Positions 25,466 through 33,689 of a stretch of DNA of 64,000 nucleotides are shown one piece after another. Origin of the DNA: Amycolatopsis aidingensis (GTDB lineage Bacteria; Actinomycetota; Actinomycetes; Mycobacteriales; Pseudonocardiaceae); the NCBI RefSeq assembly GCF_018885265.1, contig NZ_CP076538.1:2578001-2642000 (forward strand), written 5' to 3'. The notes beneath the pieces were generated by a model. That model did no database searches. It saw nothing but the letters and a program-made list of their open reading frames with translations, and had not been told where the DNA came from. The first letter of the stretch is position 1; each line of letters begins with the position of its first letter. The position numbers and the translations under genes are program-made.

Positions 25466-26638
25466 ATGACTGCGCAGCCCACTCGTCAGGACAAGTTCAG
25501 CTTCGGCTTGTGGACCGTGGGCTGGCGGGCGAGCGATCCGTTCGGCGAGCCGACCAGGGATCCGCTCGACGCGGTGGAGGCGGTGCACCGGCTGGCCGAG
25601 CTGGGTGCCTGGGGTGTGACCTTCCACGATGACGACCTGATCCCGTTCGGCAGCGCGGACACCGAGCGGGACCGCAGGATCGCGCGGTTCCGCTCGGCGC
25701 TGGAGGAGACCGGGCTGGTGGTGCCGATGGTGACCACCAACCTTTTCGGTCATCCCGTCTTCAAGGACGGTGGGCTGACCAGCAACGATCGCTCGGTGCG
25801 CCGGTTCGCGCTGCGCAAGGTGATGCGCAATATGGATCTCGCCGCCGAGCTGGGTGCGCGCACCTATGTGCTGTGGGGCGGCAGGGAAGGCTCCGAGACG
25901 GATGCGGCGAAGGACGTGCCCGCGGCGCTCGACCGCTACGCGGAGGGCATCGACACCCTCGCCCAGTACGTCCTCGACCAGGGCTATGACCTGCGCCTGG
26001 CGCTGGAGCCGAAGCCGAACGAGCCGCGCGGCGACATCCTGCTGCCCACGATCGGGCACGCGCTGGCCTTCATCGCGCGGCTGGAGCACGGCGAGCTGGT
26101 CGGGGTGAACCCCGAGGTCGGCCATGAGCAGATGGCCGGCCTGAACTTCGTGCACGGCGTCGGGCAGGCCCTGTGGGCTGGCAAGCTGTTCCACCTCGAC
26201 CTCAACGGCCAGCGCGGGCCGCGTTACGACCAGGACATGATCTTCGGGCACGGCGACCTGCTTTCCGCGTTCTTCCTGGTGGACCTGCTGGAGAGCGGTG
26301 GTTACGAGGGGCCGCGGCATTTCGACTACAAGCCGCTGCGCACCGAGGGGATCGACGGGGTGTGGCAGTCGGCGGCCGCGAACATGCGCAGCTACCTGCT
26401 GCTGCGGGAGCGCGCCGCGGCCTTCCGCGCCGATCCCGAGGTGCGGCAGGCCAGGCGGGACTCCGGCCTGGACGAGCTGAGCCTGCCCACCCTCGCGGAC
26501 GGCGAGAGCGTCGCCGACCTGCGCGCCGACCGCACCGCCTACGAGGAGTTCGACCCCGAGGCCGCCGCGCGGCGCGGTTACGGTTTCGTCACCCTTTCCC
26601 AGCTCGCGCTGGAGCATCTGCTCGGCGCGCGTGGCTGA
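25466..26638 (+). CDS. xylA: Xylose isomerase
   Basis: 390 residues, ATG 25466 after a strong GGGAGGGA. It converts D-xylose to D-xylulose (and D-glucose to D-fructose) in the cytoplasm, using two divalent metals in a TIM barrel. Family motifs are visible in order: FGLWTVGW, the catalytic-His segment [30 protein letters not shown] and [10 protein letters not shown] with metal-binding Glu and His, LFHLDLNGQ, and HFDYKPLR. Length is typical of actinobacterial class I enzymes. No xylulokinase lies next to it, so the operon is split. Expression is probably controlled by the divergent ROK repressor. Confidence 0.97.
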   Translation: MTAQPTRQDKFSFGLWTVGWRASDPFGEPTRDPLDAVEAVHRLAELGAWGVTFHDDDLIPFGSADTERDRRIARFRSALEETGLVVPMVTTNLFGHPVFKDGGLTSNDRSVRRFALRKVMRNMDLAAELGARTYVLWGGREGSETDAAKDVPAALDRYAEGIDTLAQYVLDQGYDLRLALEPKPNEPRGDILLPTIGHALAFIARLEHGELVGVNPEVGHEQMAGLNFVHGVGQALWAGKLFHLDLNGQRGPRYDQDMIFGHGDLLSAFFLVDLLESGGYEGPRHFDYKPLRTEGIDGVWQSAAANMRSYLLLRERAAAFRADPEVRQARRDSGLDELSLPTLADGESVADLRADRTAYEEFDPEAAARRGYGFVTLSQLALEHLLGARG

Positions 26639-27088
26639 GAGCGTGTTCCCGAACTGGACTTTCGCTGCTCAGGGCGAGTGGAAGAACTCGCGCGGCGGAG
26701 CCCGCGGGCGATGAGGCCGGGCGCATGACCTGCGAAGATGACGATAATTCCGGAGTCCGAGCCCGGCCGAGTCGACCGCGTCCGCGAGTTTGGGAACAGG
26801 CGCTGAGGCGTCCCGGTGCGCGGTCCGCGCGGGCCCGCCGGGGATGGTCCGTGTGGAGGTACCAGGGATCAGCGTGCCGTGGTTATGATTTCACCCCGGT
26901 CGCGCGGGAGCGGCCGGCTACTGGGGTGATCTGGGGGTCGTCAGGTAACTGCCCGCCAGGGCTCCGTCGACGTGCGCCGTCGACACAGTTGACACAACCG
27001 TATACGGCTCGGCGCGCGGGCAGCGCCGTCATTCGGGCTGTCCTGGTTTCCGCGCGGCCGCACTGAGCAGAGAGGTCTGCGAGCCTGC
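26639..27088. other. Intergenic region with dispersed repeat
   Basis: 450 bp without a convincing gene. It holds the dispersed repeat at 26673-26808, an outer imperfect dyad (TGTTCCCGAACT at 26644-26655 against AGTTTGGGAACA at 26787-26798), and a second imperfect dyad around 26887-26931. The last ~100 bp should contain the promoter of the DUF1906 gene, but I see no clear -35/-10 pair. Confidence 0.6.
26673..26808 (+). repeat. Dispersed intergenic repeat, copy A
   Basis: About 135 bp aligning by eye at roughly 75% identity with 54266-54398. Shared blocks include GGCGAGTGGA, GGCGGAGCCC, GGGCGCATGACCTG, CCGGAGTCCG and GCTGAGG. Both copies begin about 30 bp after the stop codon of an upstream gene. 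This copy contains small stems (GCGAGT...ACTCGC, GCCCGCGGGC). Confidence 0.65.
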
Positions 27089-29458
27089 ATGGACGAAAAG
27101 GTTCTCGAAGCCCAGGAGTGGGTGAACGCCACCTACGGCGGTGTGGCCGGGTACCAGTCGTGCCCCGAGGACGGCCGTACCGGCTGGAACACCATGTGGT
27201 CACTCACCATGGGGCTCCAGCACGAACTGGGCATCTCACCGGTGGTGGCGAACTTCGGCCCCGGCACCCTTGCCGGGGTGCAGGCACTGGGTGACATCGG
27301 CTTCGGCTGGGACCAGAACTCGAACATCGTGCGGATCATTCAGCACGCCCTGTTCTGCAAGGGTTACTGGGGTGCCAACGGTTACGGCGGGTACGGGGCC
27401 GTGACGACCGAGGCGGTCAAGGAGATGCGGCGCAACATGGGACTGCCGGACGGCGGGTCCGGCACCTCCGGCGGCCAGGTCACCCCGAAGATCTTCAAGG
27501 CGCTGCTGACGATGGACGCCTACATCCTCCTCGGCGGCGGCCGGGAGGAGGTCCTGGAGATCCAGCGGTGGCTGAACGGCCGGTACTGGACGAAACCGAA
27601 CTACTTCATCGGCCCCTGTGACGGCCATTTCTCGCGGGATGTGCAGCAGGCACTGATGAAGGCGCTGCAGTACGAGATGGGCGTTCCCGGCCCGAACGGG
27701 AACTTCGGCCCCGGTACGAAGGCCGCGCTCCGGCAGCATCCGCAGTACGTGGGGTCCTCCGGGCCGGTCACCCAGCTGTTCCACGCCGCATGCATCTTCA
27801 ACGAGCCCGTGCCGGACACCTCCGGGGTGGGGTTCCGGGACGAGTACACCTCCGCCACCGCGGACTTCATCCGGGCATTCCAGACATTCTCCGCCCTTCC
27901 CGCCAACGGCAACGGTGATTTCGCGACCTGGGCGCAGCTGCTGGTCTCTACCGGTGACCCCGACCGGCCTGCCGACGCGTGTGACACCCGGTTCACCATT
28001 ACCGCTTCCCGCGCGCAGGCGTTGTATCAGGCCGGATATCGCGCGGTCGGCCGTTACCTGGACGAGCACCCCAGCGGCACCCTGGACAAGGAGATCAAAC
28101 CCGGGGAGCTGCAGGCCATCTTCGACGCCGGCCTGCGGTGTTTCCCGATCTGGCAGTACAACGCCCGCCAGCTGGAGGACTTCACCTACTCCACCGGCTA
28201 CCAGCACGGGCTGAAGGCGCATGCGCGCGGCGAGCACTACGGGTTCAACCGGGGCACGGTGATCTACTTCGCGGTCGACTACGACGCCACGGACCCGGAG
28301 ATCTCCTCCAACATCGTGCCGTATTTCCACGGCGTGCGGGGTGCCCTCAACAGTCAGGGAAGCAAGTACATCCCCGGCGTCTACGGATCGCGGAACGTCT
28401 GCGCCAGGGCGAGTGCCGAGGCATATGTCGCCCACTCGTTCGTCTCCGGTATGTCCTGGGGTTTCTCCGGGAACCTCGGCTTTCCGCTGCCGTTGAACTG
28501 GTCGTTCAACCAGATCAAGGAGTTCGAGTTCCACAACGGCGATGACGTGTTCGATCTGGACCGGGTGGTGCACCGGCCGGGGGCGGACTTCGGGGTCAAC
28601 TCGATCAATCGTGGCACCAGCCCCGTGGACGAGTTCCTGCTGTATCTGGAACAGGTCTACGACCTGGCGGTCGGCTACGACTCCTCCCGCGCCTCGAAGC
28701 TCACCCTGGAGTGGCTGCGCTATCCGAAGTACAACGACTTCGAGTGGCGCAACATCTTCGAAGGCGTGGACGATGGGTTCATCACCACCTGCCGGAACGC
28801 GGGGCTGGAGTACGCGCCGAACTACGATTACCAGGACCCTTCGTTCGGGGTGGCGGTCTCCGTGGACCACCTGTGCGCCACGGCGAACGCTTACCTGCTG
28901 AAGGGCTCCGGCGACCGAGCCGGGATCAGCCTCGGCGACCTCGGTGGCTGGTGCGGGGACCTGATCACCTTCTACGGTGAGTGGGTACGCGACGAGGACG
29001 AAAACAAGGACGGCTACAAGTACGCGATGGACCGGCTGGCGAAGCCGAACGTGGCGACGACGTTCATGCTGAACGACCTGATCGAGGATATGGACGGCCA
29101 CCAGATCGGCATGGCGGTCCGGGGTGGCGCGAACGTGGTCACCGAGTTCCGCAACCTGCTGACCGGGGGCGGGCACCTTTCCCGGGTCAACCGGTTCTTC
29201 TCCAGCCGGTACGGCACGATGACGGACGCCAACAATGCCGCCGTGGCCTGCTTGACCGGCGCCCCGGCCAACCCCGTGGACGCCGCGAAGTACGCAGGGG
29301 CCCGCGAGCTGCTGGTCGAACGGCAGAGCGGGGAGTGGATCGACCCCATCTCGATCACCCCCTCCGACCTGCAGGCGTTCTGCAAGGGATACGCCGACAC
29401 CCTGAACATCCTCCGCGGCCAGGAAGACCGGCGCCTGCGTGCGCTGAACGAGGACTGA
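27089..29458 (+). CDS. Peptidoglycan-binding/DUF1906 (Rv2525c-like) protein
   Basis: 789 residues. The first ~295 residues hold three peptidoglycan-binding-like repeats (VVANFGPGTLAGVQAL; GNFGPGTKAALRQ; FIRAFQTFSALPANGNGDF). Residues about 298-510 match the DUF1906 glycoside-hydrolase-like TIM barrel (AVGRYLDE, GLRCFPIWQYNARQLEDF, VIYFAVDYDATDPEI, YIPGVYGSRNVC). A further ~275-residue C-terminal part is unrecognised. No Sec or Tat signal is visible, although relatives (Rv2525c) act at the envelope, so export, if any, is by another route. It is 7 bp ahead of a small membrane protein and an exported M15-like protein, suggesting a cell-wall-related operon. Confidence 0.85.
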   Translation: MDEKVLEAQEWVNATYGGVAGYQSCPEDGRTGWNTMWSLTMGLQHELGISPVVANFGPGTLAGVQALGDIGFGWDQNSNIVRIIQHALFCKGYWGANGYGGYGAVTTEAVKEMRRNMGLPDGGSGTSGGQVTPKIFKALLTMDAYILLGGGREEVLEIQRWLNGRYWTKPNYFIGPCDGHFSRDVQQALMKALQYEMGVPGPNGNFGPGTKAALRQHPQYVGSSGPVTQLFHAACIFNEPVPDTSGVGFRDEYTSATADFIRAFQTFSALPANGNGDFATWAQLLVSTGDPDRPADACDTRFTITASRAQALYQAGYRAVGRYLDEHPSGTLDKEIKPGELQAIFDAGLRCFPIWQYNARQLEDFTYSTGYQHGLKAHARGEHYGFNRGTVIYFAVDYDATDPEISSNIVPYFHGVRGALNSQGSKYIPGVYGSRNVCARASAEAYVAHSFVSGMSWGFSGNLGFPLPLNWSFNQIKEFEFHNGDDVFDLDRVVHRPGADFGVNSINRGTSPVDEFLLYLEQVYDLAVGYDSSRASKLTLEWLRYPKYNDFEWRNIFEGVDDGFITTCRNAGLEYAPNYDYQDPSFGVAVSVDHLCATANAYLLKGSGDRAGISLGDLGGWCGDLITFYGEWVRDEDENKDGYKYAMDRLAKPNVATTFMLNDLIEDMDGHQIGMAVRGGANVVTEFRNLLTGGGHLSRVNRFFSSRYGTMTDANNAAVACLTGAPANPVDAAKYAGARELLVERQSGEWIDPISITPSDLQAFCKGYADTLNILRGQEDRRLRALNED

Positions 29459-29465
29459 CCGGACC

Positions 29466-29927
29466 GTGGAACAGTTCGCGAGCGAAACCGCCACGCTGTT
29501 GTTGTTCACGAGCCCGTTGCTGATCTTTGCCAAGATCGTGCACGGGCTCGCCACCCGGCGGGTATCGCTCGCACCGCGCGGCTCGCGTGGAGTGAAGGCC
29601 GAACTGACCGGGTGGCTGCTGCTCGCCGCCCTCGACGCCCACACGCTCGCGTTGTGGTCGGCCTTCAGCTACGAGCCCGAGTCGCTGTGTGCGCGGTACC
29701 GGCCCGGATCCGCTTCCGGCGCGTACCTCACCGACGGACGCTTTTTCGAGTACCCGGTACAGCTGCGCTGCGTGTGGCCGGACGGCGGCAGCGTGAACGT
29801 CGTGCCCTGGCCGCTCAACGTGGCCACGGCGTTGTTCGCCGCCGCGGCCCTCGCCGTCGTCGCGCACGCCGCTGTCCGCGCCTATCGCCTCCGTACCAGA
29901 CACACACTGGGAGACACGCAACGATGA
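29466..29927 (+). CDS. Small membrane protein of unknown function
   Basis: 153 residues from GTG 29466. Three probable transmembrane helices: about residues 8-28 (ATLLLFTSPLLIFAKIV), 47-66 (LTGWLLLAALDAHTLALW) and 113-137 (LNVATALFAAAALAVVAHAA), with a roughly 40-residue loop containing two Cys between the second and third. I recognise no family. It is sandwiched by short spacing between the DUF1906 gene and the M15-like gene, whose ATG overlaps this stop (ATGA), so the three are probably co-transcribed. Confidence 0.7.
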   Translation: MEQFASETATLLLFTSPLLIFAKIVHGLATRRVSLAPRGSRGVKAELTGWLLLAALDAHTLALWSAFSYEPESLCARYRPGSASGAYLTDGRFFEYPVQLRCVWPDGGSVNVVPWPLNVATALFAAAALAVVAHAAVRAYRLRTRHTLGDTQR

Positions 29928-30571
29928 CATCGATCAACCGGCGCCGCTTCCTCACCCTGAGCGGCGCGACCCTCGGCGGCGCCGCCGTCTGGACCGCCGC
30001 GCCCGCGACCGCGCAGGCCGCCCCCGCGACCGCGGCCTGGCAGGGGAGGACCAGCATCAACGGCTGGCCCGTTCTGGACCGGGAGGAGGCACAGCGGTAC
30101 CGGATCGAGGGAAGCACCCTGTCGGTGTGGCTTGCTCCCGCCGCGGCCCCGGTACTGCTCTACGTCGCCCGCCGGTTCCTCTACGAGATCGAGTCGCAGG
30201 TGCAGCCCGGCGAGATTTCCGGGCACACCACCGACCGGCGCCTCGGTGCCCGGTACGAGACGACCTATCTTTCGGGCAGCGGCATCGCGATCCGGCCCTT
30301 GCTGTACCCGCTCGGGGCGAAGGACGGGTTCTTCGAAGACCAGAAGATCGTGATCCGGGACATCCTCGCCGACTGCGAAGGGGTCGTGGCCTGGGGCGGT
30401 GAGCTGAACCCGGTCAAGGAGTCCCACTTCCACATCACCGCACCACCCGGCAGCGCGCGCTACCGGAGGCTGGTGGCCAAACTCCACGGCTGGGACACCG
30501 ATCCTGGCAAGGGTGCGGGCACCATCGACGCCTTCACCCCCGAGCGCCTCAGCCGGGCCCGCCCGAACTGA
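29924..30571 (+). CDS. Tat-exported M15 peptidase-like protein, metal site degenerate
   Basis: 215 residues. The twin-arginine signal NRRRFLTLSG and hydrophobic stretch end around residue 34 (AQAAPA). The mature part resembles M15-type D-Ala-D-Ala carboxypeptidases in its second half: PLGAKDGFFEDQKIVIRDIL, GVVAWGGELNPVKESHFHI. The first zinc motif, normally SxHxxGxAxD, reads YLSGSGIAIRPL, so the expected His and Asp are missing. It may therefore bind peptidoglycan peptides without cleaving them. It overlaps the membrane protein gene by 4 bp and is followed by a strong terminator. Confidence 0.7.
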   Translation: MTSINRRRFLTLSGATLGGAAVWTAAPATAQAAPATAAWQGRTSINGWPVLDREEAQRYRIEGSTLSVWLAPAAAPVLLYVARRFLYEIESQVQPGEISGHTTDRRLGARYETTYLSGSGIAIRPLLYPLGAKDGFFEDQKIVIRDILADCEGVVAWGGELNPVKESHFHITAPPGSARYRRLVAKLHGWDTDPGKGAGTIDAFTPERLSRARPN

Positions 30572-30923
30572 CGGAGCGATACCACCAGCGAAGCCCGATC
30601 ACCCGGTGCGGCGCCTGCCGCACCGGGTGATGTGCGTTTCCGCCCTTTCCTTTCCGGGGCTTGCATGACGAAAGTCAGTAAACTAGCGTGAAGCAAGTTC
30701 GGGCTGCTTCCGGGGGTGACCGTCTATTCAGGACTCGAATCGGGACCGTGCCGCGGCCGCGGATGGCGTCCCGGAGACGGCAACGTCGAAGAAGAGCTGT
30801 CGCGGCGTGCTCGATACGCTGTGGCGGAATCACCGTCCGCGAGACGAGAACGCTGCCGATCCGGGTGGCGCGGCAGATGCACCGTGACATTCCGAAAGTC
30901 GACCTGAAGCGCGGAGGACCCTG
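30572..30923 (+). promoter_or_regulatory. Island left-edge intergenic region with promoter
   Basis: 352 bp without a gene. After the terminator, TTGCAT (30661-30666) and TAGCGT (30684-30689) with a 17-nt spacer form a candidate promoter toward the GMC gene, which would give a leader of about 230 nt. The dyad TGAC-GAAA-GTCA (30666-30677) sits in the spacer and could be an operator. The remaining leader shows no recognised riboswitch. GGAGG lies 8 nt before ATG 30924. Confidence 0.4.
30598..30631. terminator. Strong hairpin terminator
   Basis: Perfect 15-bp stem (ATCACCCGGTGCGGC at 30598-30612, complement at 30617-30631) with a 4-nt loop GCCT, 27 bp after the stop of the M15-like gene. No long T-run follows, as is common in high-GC actinobacteria. 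It separates the cell-wall genes from the accessory island. Confidence 0.85.
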
Positions 30924-32474
30924 ATGAATGCCCTGAATACCTACGACGACATCATTGTCGGCGCGGGCAGCGCGGGGGCGCCGCTGGCCGCGCGGCTGAG
31001 CACCGACCCGGCCAGGCGAGTCCTGCTGATCGAGGCCGGTCCGGACTACCCGACACAGGCCGAGACGCCGAACGATCTGCTGGATGGCAACGAGATGTCG
31101 CTGGTCGACCACGACTGGCAGTTCACCGCTGGCCTGCTGCCGGAGCGGCCGACCAGGTACTTCCAGGGCAAGGTGGCAGGCGGTGCCTCCGCGGTCGGGA
31201 ACACCATCGCGCTCCGCAGTATACCGGAGGATTTCGAGGAATGGGCCGCCGTGGGCAACCCGGAATGGGCCTGGTCGAAGGTACTGCCGCATTTTCGGGC
31301 GCTGGAGGACGATCTGGACTTCAACGGGGAGTTCCACGGCCAGGACGGTCCGATCCCGATCCGGCGCTGGCGGCAGGAGGAGCTGACCGTCGCGCAGCGG
31401 GCTTTCTACGACGGGTGCCTGGAAGCCGGCTACCCGGACGTCAAGGACCATAACCACCCGGCTTCGACCGGTGTTGGTCCCGCCCCGTCCAACCGCAAGG
31501 ACAGCCGGATCCGGGTGTCGACCGCGTCGTCCTATCTCGCGGCGGCACGCGGCAGGGACAATCTCACGATCATGGCCGACACCATGGTGAACCGGGTCCT
31601 CCTGGACGGGGAGAAGGTGCGGGGCGTCGAGGTGGTGACCGGCTCGACGACCCAGGAACTGCGGGCGAACCGGGTGATCCTCGCGGCGGGCGCCGTGTGC
31701 TCGCCCGCGATCCTGCTGCGCTCTGGCATCGGCCCTGAGGACGAGCTGGGCCGGGTCGGGATCGACCAGCGACTGGACCTGCCCGGGGTCGGGGCCGGCC
31801 TGCACGACCAGGCACGTACCGGCGTGTTCATGGTTCCCAAGGCGGGTGCGGAGAACTTCGGCAAGTCGGTGGGGCAGATCGTGATGCGTACCGCGGCCGC
31901 CAGCACCGGCCGAGAGAACGACATGTACTACGCGATGGTCAACCATTTCGACCTTTCCGTGCAGTTCCCGCATCTGCGGGAGGCCGCACAGACGGGGCGG
32001 GTGTTCTGCGTGCTGGTGGTGGCCAGGGAGCCGAGCTCGCGCGGCCGGGTCACCCTGGCCTCGGCGGACCCGGCGGACGCGCCCCGGATCGACCTCAACT
32101 TCCTCTCGACGGAGCAGGATCATCGGTTGCTCGCCGACGGGCTGCGCGTCGGCTGGGAGCTGTCGCAGACACCGGCGATCCGCGAGCTGGCCGAGCGGGT
32201 CGTGCTCCTTGACGATTCGGTCATCGACTCCGAGGACGCGGTCCGCGACTACGTCCGGACAACGGTGGAGCCCGCGTACAACCCGGTCGGCACGGCACGG
32301 ATGGGCCCGGCCGACGATCCGATGTCGGTGGTCGACCAGGGTTGCGCGGTACACGGGATGGACGGCCTGTACGTTGCGGACGCCTCGGTGATGCCCAGCA
32401 TGGTGCGCGCGAACATCAACCTGACCACGATCATGATCGGTGAGCGGGTCGCCGAGCTGCTGCGCGCCGGTTGA
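30924..32474 (+). CDS. GMC-family flavin oxidoreductase lacking the catalytic histidine
   Basis: 516 residues. Rossmann FAD motif IIVGAGSAGAPLAARL at residues 10-25, LLIEAGPD, the GMC signature segment FQGKVAGGASAVGNT, and the C-terminal VADASVMPSMVRANINLTT. The conserved YHPVGT motif, whose His is the general base in GMC alcohol oxidases and dehydrogenases, reads YNPVGT here (Asn453). The second GMC gene of the island has the standard YHPAGT. The protein should still bind FAD; whether it oxidises alcohols or has another role (lyase-like or structural) is open. It is followed at 40 bp by the O-methyltransferase, likely in one operon. Confidence 0.88.
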   Translation: MNALNTYDDIIVGAGSAGAPLAARLSTDPARRVLLIEAGPDYPTQAETPNDLLDGNEMSLVDHDWQFTAGLLPERPTRYFQGKVAGGASAVGNTIALRSIPEDFEEWAAVGNPEWAWSKVLPHFRALEDDLDFNGEFHGQDGPIPIRRWRQEELTVAQRAFYDGCLEAGYPDVKDHNHPASTGVGPAPSNRKDSRIRVSTASSYLAAARGRDNLTIMADTMVNRVLLDGEKVRGVEVVTGSTTQELRANRVILAAGAVCSPAILLRSGIGPEDELGRVGIDQRLDLPGVGAGLHDQARTGVFMVPKAGAENFGKSVGQIVMRTAAASTGRENDMYYAMVNHFDLSVQFPHLREAAQTGRVFCVLVVAREPSSRGRVTLASADPADAPRIDLNFLSTEQDHRLLADGLRVGWELSQTPAIRELAERVVLLDDSVIDSEDAVRDYVRTTVEPAYNPVGTARMGPADDPMSVVDQGCAVHGMDGLYVADASVMPSMVRANINLTTIMIGERVAELLRAG

Positions 32475-32514
32475 GGCCGGGCGCACGGCCGTACCTCAGA
32501 GAGGCGGAAGCGCG

Positions 32515-33534
32515 ATGGCGTCAGTGGAGAAGCAGCAGGAAGAGACAGCCGCCGATGCGGTGTCTCCCGCCCCGATCATCGAGCTGGCCAACGGATTCCG
32601 GGCGGCCAGGTTCCTGATGGCGGCCACCGAACTCGGTGTGTTCGAAGCCCTCGCCGGTGCTCCCGCGGACATCGAGGTCCTTGCCGCGCGCATCGGCCTC
32701 TCCCGCCGGGCGGCACGGATCTGCGCGGACGCGATGGTCGCCCTCGGGTTGCTCGAACGGGACGGCGAGGCCTACCGCAACAGCGCGCCCGCGGCCGCCT
32801 ACCTGACCGGTGCGACCGACACGGACCTGCGTCCGTTCATCCGGTTCTCGGACCGGATCAGCTACCCCGCGTGGGGTGAGCTCGCGGAGGCGCTCCGACA
32901 CGGGCCGAAGGCGCAGATCCTCGATTTCGATCCGGAGCGGCAGCGGATCTTCTCCGAGGGCGTCGAGGCGCTGAACGCCGCTCCGGCCGCCGCCCTGGCC
33001 GCGAACACCGACCTCGGCGGCCGGCGGCGGCTGCTCGACATCGGTGGTGGTACCGGCTCGTGGTCGCTCGCGGTCGTGCGGGAGCACCCGCAGATCACGG
33101 CGACGGTGTTCGAACTGCCGCAGGTGGCAGGCATCGCCCGGCAGCGGATCGCCGAGCAGGGCATGTCCGGCCGGATCGAGGTCGTGCCAGGGGACGTCCT
33201 GACCGGCGATCTGCCCACCGGCCATGACTGCTGCCTGCTGGCCAACGTCGTGCACTGTTTCTCGCCGGAGGACAACCGGCGCCTGCTGGCCAGGGTGCGA
33301 GGCGCGGTGAGCCAGGGCGCGCGGCTGCTGATACCCGACCACTGGACCGATCCGACGCACACCGAGCCGGTCACCGCCGCGCTGATGGCAGGCGAGTACG
33401 CGGTGAACATCGAGGACGGCGACGTGTACAGCGTGGCCGAGGCCCGGGAATGGCTTGCCGGTACCGGGTGGCGGTTCATCGCGCAGGAGCAGCTGGCTGG
33501 CGCGAAGTCGATGGTGGTCGCCGAGGCGGTCTGA
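32515..33534 (+). CDS. SAM-dependent O-methyltransferase (plant OMT-like)
   Basis: 339 residues from ATG 32515, which follows GAGGCGGA; the longer open frame upstream lacks a better start. An N-terminal winged dimerisation domain (AARFLMAATELGVFEALAG, RIGLSRRAARICADAM) precedes a class I methyltransferase domain with LLDIGGGTGSWSLAVV (about residues 174-189), VFELPQVAGIAR, and LLANVVHCFSPEDN. Bacterial members O-methylate phenols or hydroxyls of small metabolites. The substrate is unknown. It converges on the first acadB copy. Confidence 0.88.
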   Translation: MASVEKQQEETAADAVSPAPIIELANGFRAARFLMAATELGVFEALAGAPADIEVLAARIGLSRRAARICADAMVALGLLERDGEAYRNSAPAAAYLTGATDTDLRPFIRFSDRISYPAWGELAEALRHGPKAQILDFDPERQRIFSEGVEALNAAPAAALAANTDLGGRRRLLDIGGGTGSWSLAVVREHPQITATVFELPQVAGIARQRIAEQGMSGRIEVVPGDVLTGDLPTGHDCCLLANVVHCFSPEDNRRLLARVRGAVSQGARLLIPDHWTDPTHTEPVTAALMAGEYAVNIEDGDVYSVAEAREWLAGTGWRFIAQEQLAGAKSMVVAEAV

Positions 33535-33590
33535 CCCGGTCCGCCTTCGCCCGAGCGCGAACGCGCCGGTCACATCGGGATGCGCCAGGA

Positions 33591-33650
33591 CGGGTCTTTC
33601 CGCGGCGGATGGGGTACTTGACAGCTCTGATCCGGCCGTCGAAAGACCCG
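33591..33650. terminator. Weak dyad between convergent genes
   Basis: CGGGTCTTTC (33591-33600) and its complement GAAAGACCCG (33641-33650), a 10-bp stem with a 40-nt loop, between the O-methyltransferase and the inverted acadB copy. Possible bidirectional terminator; the long loop makes this uncertain. Confidence 0.3.
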
Positions 33651-33689
33651 GCCCGGCCCCCGCCGCCGACAAGCATCAAGCGGAGTTGT

